Part shown: one piece after another, positions 15,139-22,173 of the stretch | How the letters are laid out: each line of letters starts with the position of its first letter | Position numbering within the stretch: the first letter of the stretch is position 1 | NCBI GenBank assembly: GCA_018812395.1 | Contig: JAHJDS010000478.1 | Span: forward strand, 1-26,133 | Direction: 5' to 3' | Source: Pseudomonadota bacterium | GTDB taxonomy: Bacteria; Desulfobacterota; Desulfarculia; Desulfarculales; JAHJDS01 | Length of the DNA stretch: 26,133 bases | The notes under the pieces: model-generated | Told to the model about the DNA's origin: nothing | The model's input: the letters and a program-made list of their open reading frames with translations, nothing else | Databases searched by the model: none | Made by a program: the position numbers and the translations under genes

Positions 15139-16578
15139 TCAGACGCGGTCGAACAGGTCCTTGAACTTGGCCGTGGCCTTTTGGCGCAACTCGTCCGAGG
15201 CCCGGTTGACCGGCGGGGCCTTGTCCTTCCAGTGATAGGGCCAGCAGGCGTCGACGAAGACCTTGGCCGTGGTGAACTGCTTGCGCTGGCGGTGTTCCGG
15301 CGACAGCATCGGGTCCAGGGGGCTGGTCAGGAAACCGGGGACGATGCTGATGGCCGTCTCCGGGTCGGCCCGGGTGCACACCGCCCACAGGACCTCGTCG
15401 AGGTTCGAGGGATCGATGTCGTCGTCCACGGTGATGATGTAGCGGCCGGTGCAGGCGCCGCCCTGGAGGAAGGCCCCGGCCAGGGTGGCCAACTGGCGGG
15501 CGTGGCCCGGATAGCGCTGCTTGAGCGAAATGACGGCGATGATCCGGTTGCCCGGACCGTGGACGTACACCCCCTGAACCCCCATCATCCCCGCCTCCTC
15601 GAGGCGGTCCCACAGGTACGAGGCGGTGTGAATCGGGATGGGGAACCAGGTGTTGACCGGCGGTTTGACCGGCGGCTGGCCGAACAGGATGGGGTCGTTA
15701 CGGAAGTAGAGATTCTTGACGTGGACCACGGGCTCCTGGCGGCTGCCCGAGGCGTAATAGCCCTGCCACTCGCCAAAGGGGCCTTCGGGCCGTGAATCCT
15801 GGTCAGGCGGCGGCGAGAATCCCTCGGCCACGATCTCGGCCGTGGCCGGAATGGGCAGACCCGTGGCCTTGCCCTCGACCACCTCGACCGGTTTCTTCCG
15901 CAAATAGCCGGCCACGTCGTATTCAGGCGTCCCCCAGGGGATGGGCATGGTCGACAAACAGAACAGGAGCAGGTCCTGCCCAAAGCACATCGCCACCGGG
16001 CAGGGCTCGCCCTTGGCCCAGTATTTCTCGCGCATGATGGTGGCGTGCTTGCCCGGGGAGGCGTAAAAGGCCAGGGTCTTCTCGTCCTGGATCATGACCC
16101 GATAGGTCCCGAAGTTCACCCAACCCTCATCCGGGTCCCGGGTGATGGTGATGACCCCGGTGCCGATATAGCGCCCGCCGTCGTGCATGTGCCACTTGGG
16201 GGCGGGTATCTTAAACAGGTCCACGTCCTGGTCGGAAAGGATGTTTTCAAATACCGGCCCGTCAGGGACTACCTTGGGGGGGAGAGGTCGGTACTGCTTC
16301 ATCCAATCCTTCCAGACGCGGACCACCTCGAGGTCGGTCATGTCTTCGGCCAGGCCCAGGGCCAGCTTTTGTCCGATCTTGTGGTGCAACAGATTGGTGG
16401 CGATCCGGAACCCGGGGGGATAGCCCTTGACCTCGTCAAAGAGCAGGCCGGGCCCCTGTTTTTCGCTGACCAATTCGTTGATGGTGCCGATTTCCAGGTC
16501 CCAGTCGGCGCCGCGGACCTGCTCCAACTTGCCCCGCGCCTCGAGCGCGGCCAGGAATTGTCTTAGATCGTCGAACAT
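15139..16578 (-). CDS. UbiD-family prFMN-dependent (de)carboxylase
   Basis: UbiD enzymes use prenylated FMN to decarboxylate, or carboxylate, aromatic and alpha,beta-unsaturated acids. The 479-residue length is standard. The cofactor/metal region NFGTYR lies at residues 155-160, whose Arg corresponds to the conserved catalytic Arg. The EGPFGEWQGYY segment at 265-275 supplies the two conserved acidic residues (Glu265 and Glu270). Family signatures such as KWHMHDGGRYIGTG are also clear. It is the first gene of a five-gene operon with iclR, Tm-1-like, a PaaK-like ligase and an MBL hydrolase. No ubiX (prFMN synthase) is in the window, so the cofactor must be made elsewhere. The gene lacks partner subunits seen in phenylphosphate carboxylase. 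Confidence 0.95.
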   Translation of the reverse strand: MFDDLRQFLAALEARGKLEQVRGADWDLEIGTINELVSEKQGPGLLFDEVKGYPPGFRIATNLLHHKIGQKLALGLAEDMTDLEVVRVWKDWMKQYRPLPPKVVPDGPVFENILSDQDVDLFKIPAPKWHMHDGGRYIGTGVITITRDPDEGWVNFGTYRVMIQDEKTLAFYASPGKHATIMREKYWAKGEPCPVAMCFGQDLLLFCLSTMPIPWGTPEYDVAGYLRKKPVEVVEGKATGLPIPATAEIVAEGFSPPPDQDSRPEGPFGEWQGYYASGSRQEPVVHVKNLYFRNDPILFGQPPVKPPVNTWFPIPIHTASYLWDRLEEAGMMGVQGVYVHGPGNRIIAVISLKQRYPGHARQLATLAGAFLQGGACTGRYIITVDDDIDPSNLDEVLWAVCTRADPETAISIVPGFLTSPLDPMLSPEHRQRKQFTTAKVFVDACWPYHWKDKAPPVNRASDELRQKATAKFKDLFDRV

Positions 16579-16606
16579 GAAACTGCCCCCCGCCTCGGTT
16601 CACGAT

Positions 16607-16623
16607 GTGAAACAGTATTTCAC
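16607..16623. promoter_or_regulatory. Perfect inverted repeat, candidate IclR operator
   Basis: GTGAAACAGTATTTCAC is an exact GTGAAA-N5-TTTCAC palindrome, the size and shape expected for an IclR-type site. It lies 29-45 nt before the ubiD start, directly after the predicted -10 box and start point, where bound protein would block transcription. I saw no second copy in the window. The iclR gene in the same operon is the most likely partner. Confidence 0.6.
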
Positions 16624-16631
16624 TATATGCC

Positions 16632-16660
16632 ATCTTGTCGCCTAACCGACCCAATGTCAA
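16632..16660 (-). promoter_or_regulatory. Promoter of the ubiD operon
   Basis: On the minus strand a consensus -35 box TTGACA (16655-16660) is followed after exactly 17 bp by CAAGAT (16632-16637), a weak -10. The predicted start is near 16625, at the edge of the inverted repeat at 16607-16623. The arrangement suits a repressed, inducible promoter. Confidence 0.55.
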
Positions 16661-16729
16661 GACAAAACCTGCTTTCTAAACGAGTACAGCGAGTTGGACG
16701 TGACCTGAAAATAATCCTACAACGGGGAA

Positions 16730-16743
16730 CAAGCGACGTGCCG
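16730..16743 (-). promoter_or_regulatory. Weak -24/-12-like element upstream of ubiD
   Basis: The minus strand reads CGGCACG-TCGC-TTGT. The -24 part is near-perfect and the spacing right, but the -12 GC is GT, which usually weakens sigma-54 recognition. It would start transcription near 16719, upstream of the sigma-70-like promoter. It may be coincidental. Confidence 0.2.
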
Positions 16744-16775
16744 ATCAGGCCAGGGAGTGGCCCCTTAAGGGGGTG

Positions 16776-18689
16776 TCAGAAACGTTCTTCCGGGGGCGGC
16801 CCCTGGTGTTCCTGCCAGGCGCGGGGATAGGTCAGCTCGAAGGTGGGCTGGTCCACCTGGTCATCGAACCGGATTTCGATCTCGTACACCCCGCAGTCCA
16901 GGGTGGCCTTGATCCGATAGCCCATCTTCTGGACGAGCTTGATGATCCGGGGGTTGTCGTAGGCGATGTGGGCCGAGACGCCCTGGAATCCCTTTTGGGC
17001 GGCGATTTCGAATACGTAGCGCAGCAGAAACTCGCCCAGGCCGTGGTGGCGGAACTGCTCGTCCACGGCGATATCCACCTCGACCAGGTCCGACCCGGCC
17101 ACGGCCTCGTAGCGGCCGATGGCCACCACCGTCTCGAAGCCCAACTCGCCCACTAGGCCGAGGACGGTCATCCGGTTCTGGTAGTCGATGTTGGCCATGG
17201 CGGCCATTTCCTCCCGGGGGAAGGCCCGCCGGGACCGCAGGAACCGGAAATAGACGTCCTTGTCATTGAGCCCGTAAAAGAACTCCTGGATGGCCCGGAC
17301 GTCGGCGGCCTTGGCCGGCCGGAAGAGGACGGACACCTCGTCGAAATCGTGTCTCCGCTCGAGTTGTTGGGGGTAGACGACCGAGGCGAACAGGCTGATC
17401 GGCTCGCCGGCCGAGAGCAGGCCGTGATCCTGGGCCTGGGACCGGAGTTGTTCGCGCCACTGGGGGTGGGCGATTTCGATGAGGGCGATGGCCCGATCCC
17501 GGAGGGACTTGCCGTGCAGGTTGACCGAGCCGTACTCGGTGACCACGTACTGGACCGCGGCCCGGCTGGCCATCAACCCGGAGCCGGCCGAGTTGACGGG
17601 CACGATGTTCGACTCGGCGCCGTCCTTGGCCATCGAGTGCAGGGCGACGATGAACTTGCCCCGCTTGCTCCGCGAGGTGCCGCGCATGAAGTCCACCAGG
17701 CCGCCCACGCCCGAGTAGACCCGGTGGCCGCGGCTCGAGGCGCAGACCAGGCCGGTCAGGTCCACCTCCATGGCCTCGTGGATGGAGATCATGTTCTCGT
17801 GGCGGCCGATGACGCCGGGATCGTTGGTGTAAGAGGCCGGGTGGAACTCGACGAACGGGTTCATGCCCAGGTAATCGAACAGGGCCTTGGTCCCCAGGGC
17901 GTAGGAGGCCACGCACCGGTTGCGATTGATCTCCTTGCGGCGATTGGTGACCGCACCCTGCTCGATGAGCCACCAGCAGGCGGTGGTGAACATGTCGGTA
18001 TGGATGCCCAGGTCCTTCTTGTCGCCGGCGCTACGCAGGGCGGCCGCCGGTAGGTGTCCCAGGCCGGCGTGGATGGTCGCCCCGTCGTCGATCAGGCGGG
18101 CGATGTTGTGCCCGATCCGAAGATCTGCCTCGTCCAGGAAGGGGTCGGCCACTTCCAGAAGTTCTTCCTCGTGATCGACCAGGTAGTCCACCTCGCTCTG
18201 GTGAATAAAGCTGTCGCCCAGGGTCCGCGGCACGGACCGGTTGACCTGGGCGATGACCGTTCCGGCCAGCTCGATGGCCTCCTTGGCGACGTCCACGGCC
18301 GGGCCGAGGCTCATGTAGCCGTGGGTGTCCGGCGGCGAGACCTGGATCAAGGCGCAGTCGGGCCTGGCCTGGGCCAGGAGCCGGGGCACGTCGGACATGA
18401 ACACCGGCACGTAATCGGCCCGACCATGATACAGGGCCTCCCGGGCGCCGCGGCCGACCAGAAAGAAGGTTTTGGTCCTGATCCGGTCGCCCGGGGACCG
18501 GGAGGTTCCTTCCGGCGGCCGGATGGACAGGACCTGGACGACCTCGACGTCATAGAGGCGCGAGGCCTGCAATCTGTCCACCAGAAAGCGCGGCTCACCG
18601 CATCCGGAGCCGATGAACACCCGGCTGCCGTTACGGATTCTTCCCAGGGCCTCCTCGGCCGTAGTGGTTCGGGGTCGGTTATTGGACAA
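16776..18689 (-). CDS. Acetyl-CoA hydrolase/transferase fused to GNAT acetyltransferase
   Basis: This two-domain protein has an acetyl-CoA hydrolase / 4-hydroxybutyrate CoA-transferase-like part (about residues 5-435, with FIGSGCGEPRFLV near 25, HAGLG at 207-211 and VVTEYGSVNLHG near 382). A GNAT N-acetyltransferase part follows (about 455-605), whose acetyl-CoA-binding motif is RHHGLG at 547-552. The first part moves CoA between acids; the second may acetylate a protein or the fused partner. Such fusions are known in Desulfobacterota. I chose TTG at 18689 (637 residues) because of GGAAGAG just upstream; an ATG at 18779 would add 30 Pro/Arg-rich residues unlike the family. It is transcribed alone, with a promoter candidate near 18821-18850. 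Confidence 0.88.
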   Translation of the reverse strand: MSNNRPRTTTAEEALGRIRNGSRVFIGSGCGEPRFLVDRLQASRLYDVEVVQVLSIRPPEGTSRSPGDRIRTKTFFLVGRGAREALYHGRADYVPVFMSDVPRLLAQARPDCALIQVSPPDTHGYMSLGPAVDVAKEAIELAGTVIAQVNRSVPRTLGDSFIHQSEVDYLVDHEEELLEVADPFLDEADLRIGHNIARLIDDGATIHAGLGHLPAAALRSAGDKKDLGIHTDMFTTACWWLIEQGAVTNRRKEINRNRCVASYALGTKALFDYLGMNPFVEFHPASYTNDPGVIGRHENMISIHEAMEVDLTGLVCASSRGHRVYSGVGGLVDFMRGTSRSKRGKFIVALHSMAKDGAESNIVPVNSAGSGLMASRAAVQYVVTEYGSVNLHGKSLRDRAIALIEIAHPQWREQLRSQAQDHGLLSAGEPISLFASVVYPQQLERRHDFDEVSVLFRPAKAADVRAIQEFFYGLNDKDVYFRFLRSRRAFPREEMAAMANIDYQNRMTVLGLVGELGFETVVAIGRYEAVAGSDLVEVDIAVDEQFRHHGLGEFLLRYVFEIAAQKGFQGVSAHIAYDNPRIIKLVQKMGYRIKATLDCGVYEIEIRFDDQVDQPTFELTYPRAWQEHQGPPPEERF

Positions 18690-18820
18690 CTCTCTTCCAC
18701 CCCTGTCCGCGGCTGGTGCGGGGTTCGCCCCACCCGGATCGGCCAAACATAATCCTGGCCGCGCCCGGGGCCGACACATTCGCGGTCGCCGGCCGGCGCC
18801 GAGGCCGGATTCTATTTTTG

Positions 18821-18850
18821 ATGCTAGGAAATACTTGACCCAAAGGTCAA
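18821..18850 (-). promoter_or_regulatory. Promoter with palindromic -35 region, CoA-transferase/GNAT gene
   Basis: On the minus strand TTGACC (18845-18850) and TAGCAT (18821-18826) are 18 bp apart. The -35 box is one arm of the inverted repeat TTGACC-N4-GGTCAA (18835-18850), so a repressor bound there would cover the promoter. The predicted leader to the TTG start is about 125 nt. Confidence 0.4.
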
Positions 18851-18852
18851 TG

Positions 18853-18874
18853 AAAAAGGGTGGCCGGCCACCCT
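18853..18874 (-). terminator. Intrinsic terminator of the small minus-strand gene at 18977-19216
   Basis: On the minus strand the self-complementary 18-mer AGGGTGGCCGGCCACCCT is followed directly by a T run (18853-18856). It lies about 100 nt after the stop of the small gene and would insulate the CoA-transferase/GNAT promoter just downstream. Confidence 0.7.
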
Positions 18875-18976
18875 GGGGATGGTGTCAGCGTGAACTGGGC
18901 CCCGCCCCAAAGCGGCGCCGGTTCGGGACCACGCGGCCGCGCCAAAACGGCTCGGCCGGGGCCAGAAGCAGGTTTT

Positions 18977-19216
18977 TCAGTGAACGGAACCGGTCTCGGG
19001 CCGCTTGAGGGCGCCCCGGCTCATCAGGTCCCTCACCACCGCCAGGACCAGCCGGTCGTCATCGGTCACGTCTTGCAGGGCCATGACCAGATCGCCCAGG
19101 GTGGTGGCGACCCCTTGGCGTCCTTCCGCTCCGGAGACGGTCTTGGGGCCAGGCTCCAAAATTCCGTTTAGGCTGACCGCGCCTTCGTCGGCCGCGGTGA
19201 TGGTGTGCTCGGCCAT
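18977..19216 (-). CDS. Small protein of unknown function
   Basis: I do not recognise this 79-residue protein. The N-terminal part (MAEHTITAADEGAVSLNGIL) looks extended, and the C-terminal part (residues 32-75) looks helical and acidic, with ATTLGDLVMALQDVTDDDR and a basic end. It has no signal peptide, membrane segment or Cys. The ATG at 19216 is preceded by AAGGAGGG, a very strong ribosome binding site, so I prefer it to the ATG at 19252. A -24/-12-like element ends about 33 nt upstream and an intrinsic terminator follows, so it is a complete single-gene transcription unit. It is divergent from the multicopper oxidase and may share its regulator. Confidence 0.75.
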   Translation of the reverse strand: MAEHTITAADEGAVSLNGILEPGPKTVSGAEGRQGVATTLGDLVMALQDVTDDDRLVLAVVRDLMSRGALKRPETGSVH

Positions 19217-19247
19217 GTTTCCCTCCTTTGGCGTTGACCTCTTTACA

Positions 19248-19263
19248 GGCACAATCGATGCCA
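19248..19263 (-). promoter_or_regulatory. Candidate sigma-54 promoter for the small minus-strand gene
   Basis: The minus strand reads TGGCATCGATTGTGCC: GG and GC are exactly 12 nt apart, as required at -24 and -12. The predicted start, near 19237, gives a 20-nt leader containing the strong ribosome binding site. The element is palindromic and so also reads as a -24/-12 site on the plus strand; gene distance favours minus. Confidence 0.45.
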
Positions 19264-19363
19264 GGTCTAACGCATTGGCCCTGAGTAGGCCGTATATGCC
19301 TGTTTAGCTATAGGTTTAAAATAATAACGCCCGGGCCGTTTGGCTAGAGGTGGGGTGAAAACC

Positions 19364-19462
19364 GAGTAAAAATTTATCGATTGTCCGGGCGGTTGTATAA
19401 AAATTACTCATCTTTCCCGGCTCGACCAGGTGGACATGCCCCGAAAAACAGAGTAAAATAAT
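19364..19462. promoter_or_regulatory. Three GAGTAA-type repeats, candidate enhancer-binding sites
   Basis: GAGTAAAAATTTAT begins at 19364, its near-inverted copy ATAAAAATTACTC lies at 19397-19409, and GAGTAAAATAAT lies at 19451-19462. They are about 75-170 nt upstream of the oxidase start point, the usual distance for a sigma-54 activator, and also upstream of the divergent promoter. Confidence 0.4.
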
Positions 19463-19508
19463 AGAAAAAAGGGGCAAATAAGTTAAATCCGACTTGAGTC
19501 ATAGACAA

Positions 19509-19524
19509 TGGCACGTCCCTTGCC
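19509..19524 (+). promoter_or_regulatory. Sigma-54 promoter of the multicopper oxidase gene
   Basis: TGGCACGTCCCTTGCC matches the consensus TGGCACG-N4-TTGC at every defined position, with GG and GC 12 nt apart. Transcription would start near 19535, leaving a leader of about 95 nt before the oxidase start. Activation would need an ATP-dependent enhancer-binding protein. Confidence 0.8.
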
Positions 19525-19633
19525 CTGGGAAAGGGCTGAACCCCGGCCAGGCCACAACTTGCCGGGCGAATCCGAAATTTAGTCGGCCGGAGCGACAACC
19601 AGGGCTTCCGGCCGGTCAGGGAGGACGATGATC

Positions 19634-21061
19634 ATGGGTTTCAACCGCCGACAATTTCTTGGGGCCGCGGCCCTGGCCGGGGCCGCGACCACCGGACTGT
19701 GGCCTGGTCTGAATTCTCTGGCCGCGGGCAAAACGGTCCGCGAGTTCCGCTTGACGGCCAAAGCGGCCAAGATAAACCTGGGACGGGGCCCGTCTTTTCT
19801 GGCCCTGACCTATAACGGCCAGGTCCCCGGGCCCGAAATCCGGGTCAAAGAGGGCGAGATCATCCGGGTCGTCCTGACCAACCAACTCCCCGACGGGACG
19901 ACGATCCACTGGCACGGCCTGCCGGTGCCTAATCCCATGGACGGGGTGCCCGATCTGACCCAAAAGGCCATTGCCCCGGGGCGGACCTTTGTCTACCAGT
20001 TCGAGGCCAGGCCGGCCGGGACCTACCTCTATCACTCCCACGTGGGCTACCAGTTGGACCAGGGCCTTTACGGTCCCTTGATCGTCGAGCCGAGACGGGA
20101 TGGGCGCGCCTTTGACCGGGAGTTCACCTTGATGCTCGAGGACTGGGCCATGGTCAACGGCGGCGGCCCCATGGCCCGGCGGCGCCGGCCGCCCATGGGG
20201 CGCGGGATGATGCGCGGCATGATGCGGGGCATGATGCGGGGCGGCGGCCGGGGGGCGCCCCTTCTCGAGCCGGTCTACGACGGCTTTGCCATCAACGGCC
20301 GGGTCTATCCGGCCACCCGGACCCTCGCAGTCAAGAGGGGGGATCGGGTCAGATTGCGCCTGATCAGCCCGTCGTCATCGACCATCTACGACCTGCGCCT
20401 GGCCGGTCACCGGCTGACCATCACCCACGTGGACGGTCAGCCGATCCGGCCGATCAAGACGGACGTGGTCCGGATCGGCATGGGCGAGCGCTACGACGTC
20501 GAGTTCACGGCCGACAACCCGGGGGCCTGGCTGTTGGCGGCCCGTGAGGTGGGCTGGGGCGAGGGCGGCCTCCGGATCGAGGTCAGGTACCAGGGCGTGA
20601 GGGCCAAGACGCCCACCCCGCCCTCGTTCGACTCGAATCTCTTGTTCGCCACCTACTATGACCTGCGGGCCGCCCGACCATGGACGCCGCCGTCGGGCGG
20701 CGGGCGGCGCTTCTATCCCCAGCTGCTCAGCTGGGGCATGCACTCGCCCTACTGGATGATCAACGGCCGGGTCTGGCCCCGGGCCGAGACCTTGGCCGCC
20801 GCCCGAAACGACTCCGTGCGGCTGGCCTATGCCAACCGCTCGCCCATGGCCCATCCGATGCACCTGCACGGCCACTTCTTCCGGCTGGTCAACCCCAAGT
20901 TGGACCGGCGGTTCTGGATCAAGAAGGACACGATCATCGTCAATCGGATGCAGCGGCTGGACGTCGAGTTCGTGGCCGACAACCCAGGGCAATGGTTCCA
21001 CCACTGCCACAACCTCTATCACATGGTGGCCGGCATGGCCAACTCGCTGATTGTCAAGTAA
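19634..21061 (+). CDS. Tat-exported multicopper oxidase
   Basis: This 475-residue laccase/CueO/CopA-like oxidase couples one-electron oxidation of a substrate, possibly Cu(I) or a phenol, to reduction of O2 to water. A Tat signal is clear: FNRRQFLGAAALAGAATTG followed by an Ala-rich cleavage region around residue 30. All four copper motifs are present: HWHGLP, YHSHVGY, HPMHLHGH and HHCHNLYHMVAGM, the last with an axial Met. Between the first and second cupredoxin domains there is a Met/Arg/Gly-rich insert with three MMRG repeats (about residues 192-203), a probable copper-binding loop. ATG at 19634 is 9 nt from GGAGG; the ATG at 19628 is too close. A sigma-54 promoter precedes it. In an anaerobe the role is likely copper or oxygen defence. 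Confidence 0.94.
   Translation: MGFNRRQFLGAAALAGAATTGLWPGLNSLAAGKTVREFRLTAKAAKINLGRGPSFLALTYNGQVPGPEIRVKEGEIIRVVLTNQLPDGTTIHWHGLPVPNPMDGVPDLTQKAIAPGRTFVYQFEARPAGTYLYHSHVGYQLDQGLYGPLIVEPRRDGRAFDREFTLMLEDWAMVNGGGPMARRRRPPMGRGMMRGMMRGMMRGGGRGAPLLEPVYDGFAINGRVYPATRTLAVKRGDRVRLRLISPSSSTIYDLRLAGHRLTITHVDGQPIRPIKTDVVRIGMGERYDVEFTADNPGAWLLAAREVGWGEGGLRIEVRYQGVRAKTPTPPSFDSNLLFATYYDLRAARPWTPPSGGGRRFYPQLLSWGMHSPYWMINGRVWPRAETLAAARNDSVRLAYANRSPMAHPMHLHGHFFRLVNPKLDRRFWIKKDTIIVNRMQRLDVEFVADNPGQWFHHCHNLYHMVAGMANSLIVK
20207..20242 (+). repeat. Three tandem 12-bp repeats encoding MMRG
   Basis: Three consecutive 12-bp units (ATGATGCGCGGC then two ATGATGCGGGGC) lie inside the oxidase gene and encode (MMRG)3 in frame. 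Repeat number could change by slippage without frameshift, altering the number of methionines in the putative copper-binding loop. Confidence 0.8.
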
Positions 21062-21153
21062 GGGGGCGTTGGGGGCCGGGGGGCCGCGATTCTGATAATC
21101 TTAGAATGGACGAACGGCCGGTTTCGGTGTCGACCCGGTGGAGGATCTGACCA

Positions 21154-21522
21154 ATGCCGCATTTACGCCCGGCCTTTTTGGTCGCCCTGAGTTTCATGCT
21201 GTTGGTCGCGCCGGTCCCGGCCGAGCCGCTGGACCGGGTCCGGGCCGCGGAAGCGGCCCTGATCCGGGGTGATCTCCAGACGGCACTAAAACTCTACAAT
21301 CAGATCATCGCCGCGGGCCGGTTGTCCCGGCCGGACCTGGCCGCGGTCCACGTCAACCGGGGCATCGCCTACCGCCGCCTCAAGAGGCCCGAGCGGGCCA
21401 TCGCCCTCGACCACCGGTACGCCAAGGCCTATCGGAACCGGGCGGTAGTCCACAAGTGGCTGGGCCAAACGGACAAGGCCCGGGCCGATTGGCGCCAATA
21501 CAAGGTCCTGATCGGAAAATAA
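21154..21522 (+). CDS. Small secreted or lipid-free TPR protein
   Basis: The 122-residue protein has an N-terminal signal peptide (hydrophobic LVALSFMLLVAPVPA, cleavage probably after residue 23) and tetratricopeptide-like helices. The visible units are RAAEAALIRGDLQTALKLYNQIIA (about 30-53), AAVHVNRGIAYRRLKRPERAIA (about 63-84) and AKAYRNRAVVHKWLGQTDKARADW (about 90-113). The middle unit is short: about seven residues of its second helix are missing between ERAIA and LDHRYAKAY. TPRs bind other proteins, so it is probably a periplasmic adaptor. It follows the oxidase by 92 nt with a GGAGG site 9 nt before the ATG and may be part of the same sigma-54 transcript. Confidence 0.8.
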   Translation: MPHLRPAFLVALSFMLLVAPVPAEPLDRVRAAEAALIRGDLQTALKLYNQIIAAGRLSRPDLAAVHVNRGIAYRRLKRPERAIALDHRYAKAYRNRAVVHKWLGQTDKARADWRQYKVLIGK

Positions 21523-21959
21523 CCACTTCCGGCCGGGATCTACCAGCCGGTCGAACCCCCCCCCAGAAAAGAACCGGCCACCCGCCTGGCCTGCGCCCTG
21601 GTGCACGAAAAACACCATCCAGGACGCGGCCGGGCAGGGCAATGGCGCCCCGGGACCAGGGTCCGACTCTGTCCCGGATGGCGAGCCCGTCGAACCGGGC
21701 TGGGGTAAGGCTGGACTATTTTGCATTGGGCCATACAAGACTATATTAGACAACAAATAACTTGACAATAAATATTGAGACAGTTTAACATCCAATTAAA
21801 CCGGTATCCCGAGGCGAGGCAGAAGAGGCGGTGAAGACCGGCCAACCGAGTAACGTCGCCCGGGCCCGGCCGACGACCTGATCGCGCTCGCTCGTTGGAA
21901 CGTGGATTGCGGACCGTGGGCGGACCGCCATTGGTTCTGGGTTCAAAAATGGGGTGGAA
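21523..21959. other. 431-nt intergenic region with promoter and long leader
   Basis: No gene is seen. The first part (21523-21720) is GC-rich without a clear terminator after the TPR gene. It is followed by an AT-rich patch (21740-21800) containing a good promoter. From about 21796 to 21959 a GC-rich, purine-rich leader precedes the HTH gene; I could not match it to a known riboswitch. Confidence 0.6.
21762..21789 (+). promoter_or_regulatory. Sigma-70-type promoter for the HTH/Cys-rich gene pair
   Basis: A consensus TTGACA (21762-21767) is followed after 16 bp by TTTAAC (21784-21789, four of six matches). The start would be near 21796, giving a leader of about 160 nt before the HTH start codon. 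Confidence 0.55.
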
Positions 21960-22172
21960 ATGACGCTGGACAGCAGGTACTACAGTCCGCAACAGGTGGC
22001 CGACCTGTTGGCGGTGCGTTACCCCACCGTCCTGACCTGGATCAAGGGCGGCGAACTTCCAGCCCACCGGGTGGGGCGGCGGTTCAGGATAAGTCAACGA
22101 GATTTGGACGCCTACCTGGAGGCGGGCCGGACCGTGCCCAGGGAGAAGACGAAAACCACAACCCGGAGATGA
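21960..22172 (+). CDS. Excisionase/MerR-type helix-turn-helix protein
   Basis: The 70-residue protein is a single HTH_17-type (excisionase-like) DNA-binding domain. YYSPQQVADLLAVRYPTVLTWIKGGELPAHRVGRRFRI spans the winged helix, and the ending SQRDLDAYLEAGR is typical of the family. The tail is basic and Thr-rich. The ATG at 21960 lies just after GGGGTGG; a GTG at 21954 would add two residues. There is no integrase nearby, so an excisionase role is unlikely; these proteins often act as small chromosomal regulators. The Cys-rich gene begins 1 nt after the TGA stop, so the two are co-translated. Confidence 0.88.
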   Translation: MTLDSRYYSPQQVADLLAVRYPTVLTWIKGGELPAHRVGRRFRISQRDLDAYLEAGRTVPREKTKTTTRR

Positions 22173-22173
22173 T

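Larger units (their letters stand above)
19217..19633. other. Divergent regulatory region between the small protein and the multicopper oxidase
   Basis: This gap of just over 400 nt is markedly AT-rich in its centre (19300-19500) within a GC-rich genome. It holds two sigma-54-type elements pointing outwards (19248-19262 and 19509-19524) and three related GAGTAA-type repeats between them. I see no gene in it. Confidence 0.7.

Noticed and set aside
19248..19263. The same -24/-12 element read on the plus strand as a second oxidase promoter
   Set aside because: The site is palindromic, but on the plus strand it would start transcription about 350 nt before the oxidase, which already has a perfect promoter closer by.
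21796..21959. Riboswitch in the leader of the HTH gene
   Set aside because: I looked for conserved elements of common classes (cobalamin, TPP, SAM, c-di-GMP, glycine, molybdenum cofactor) and could not match any with confidence.
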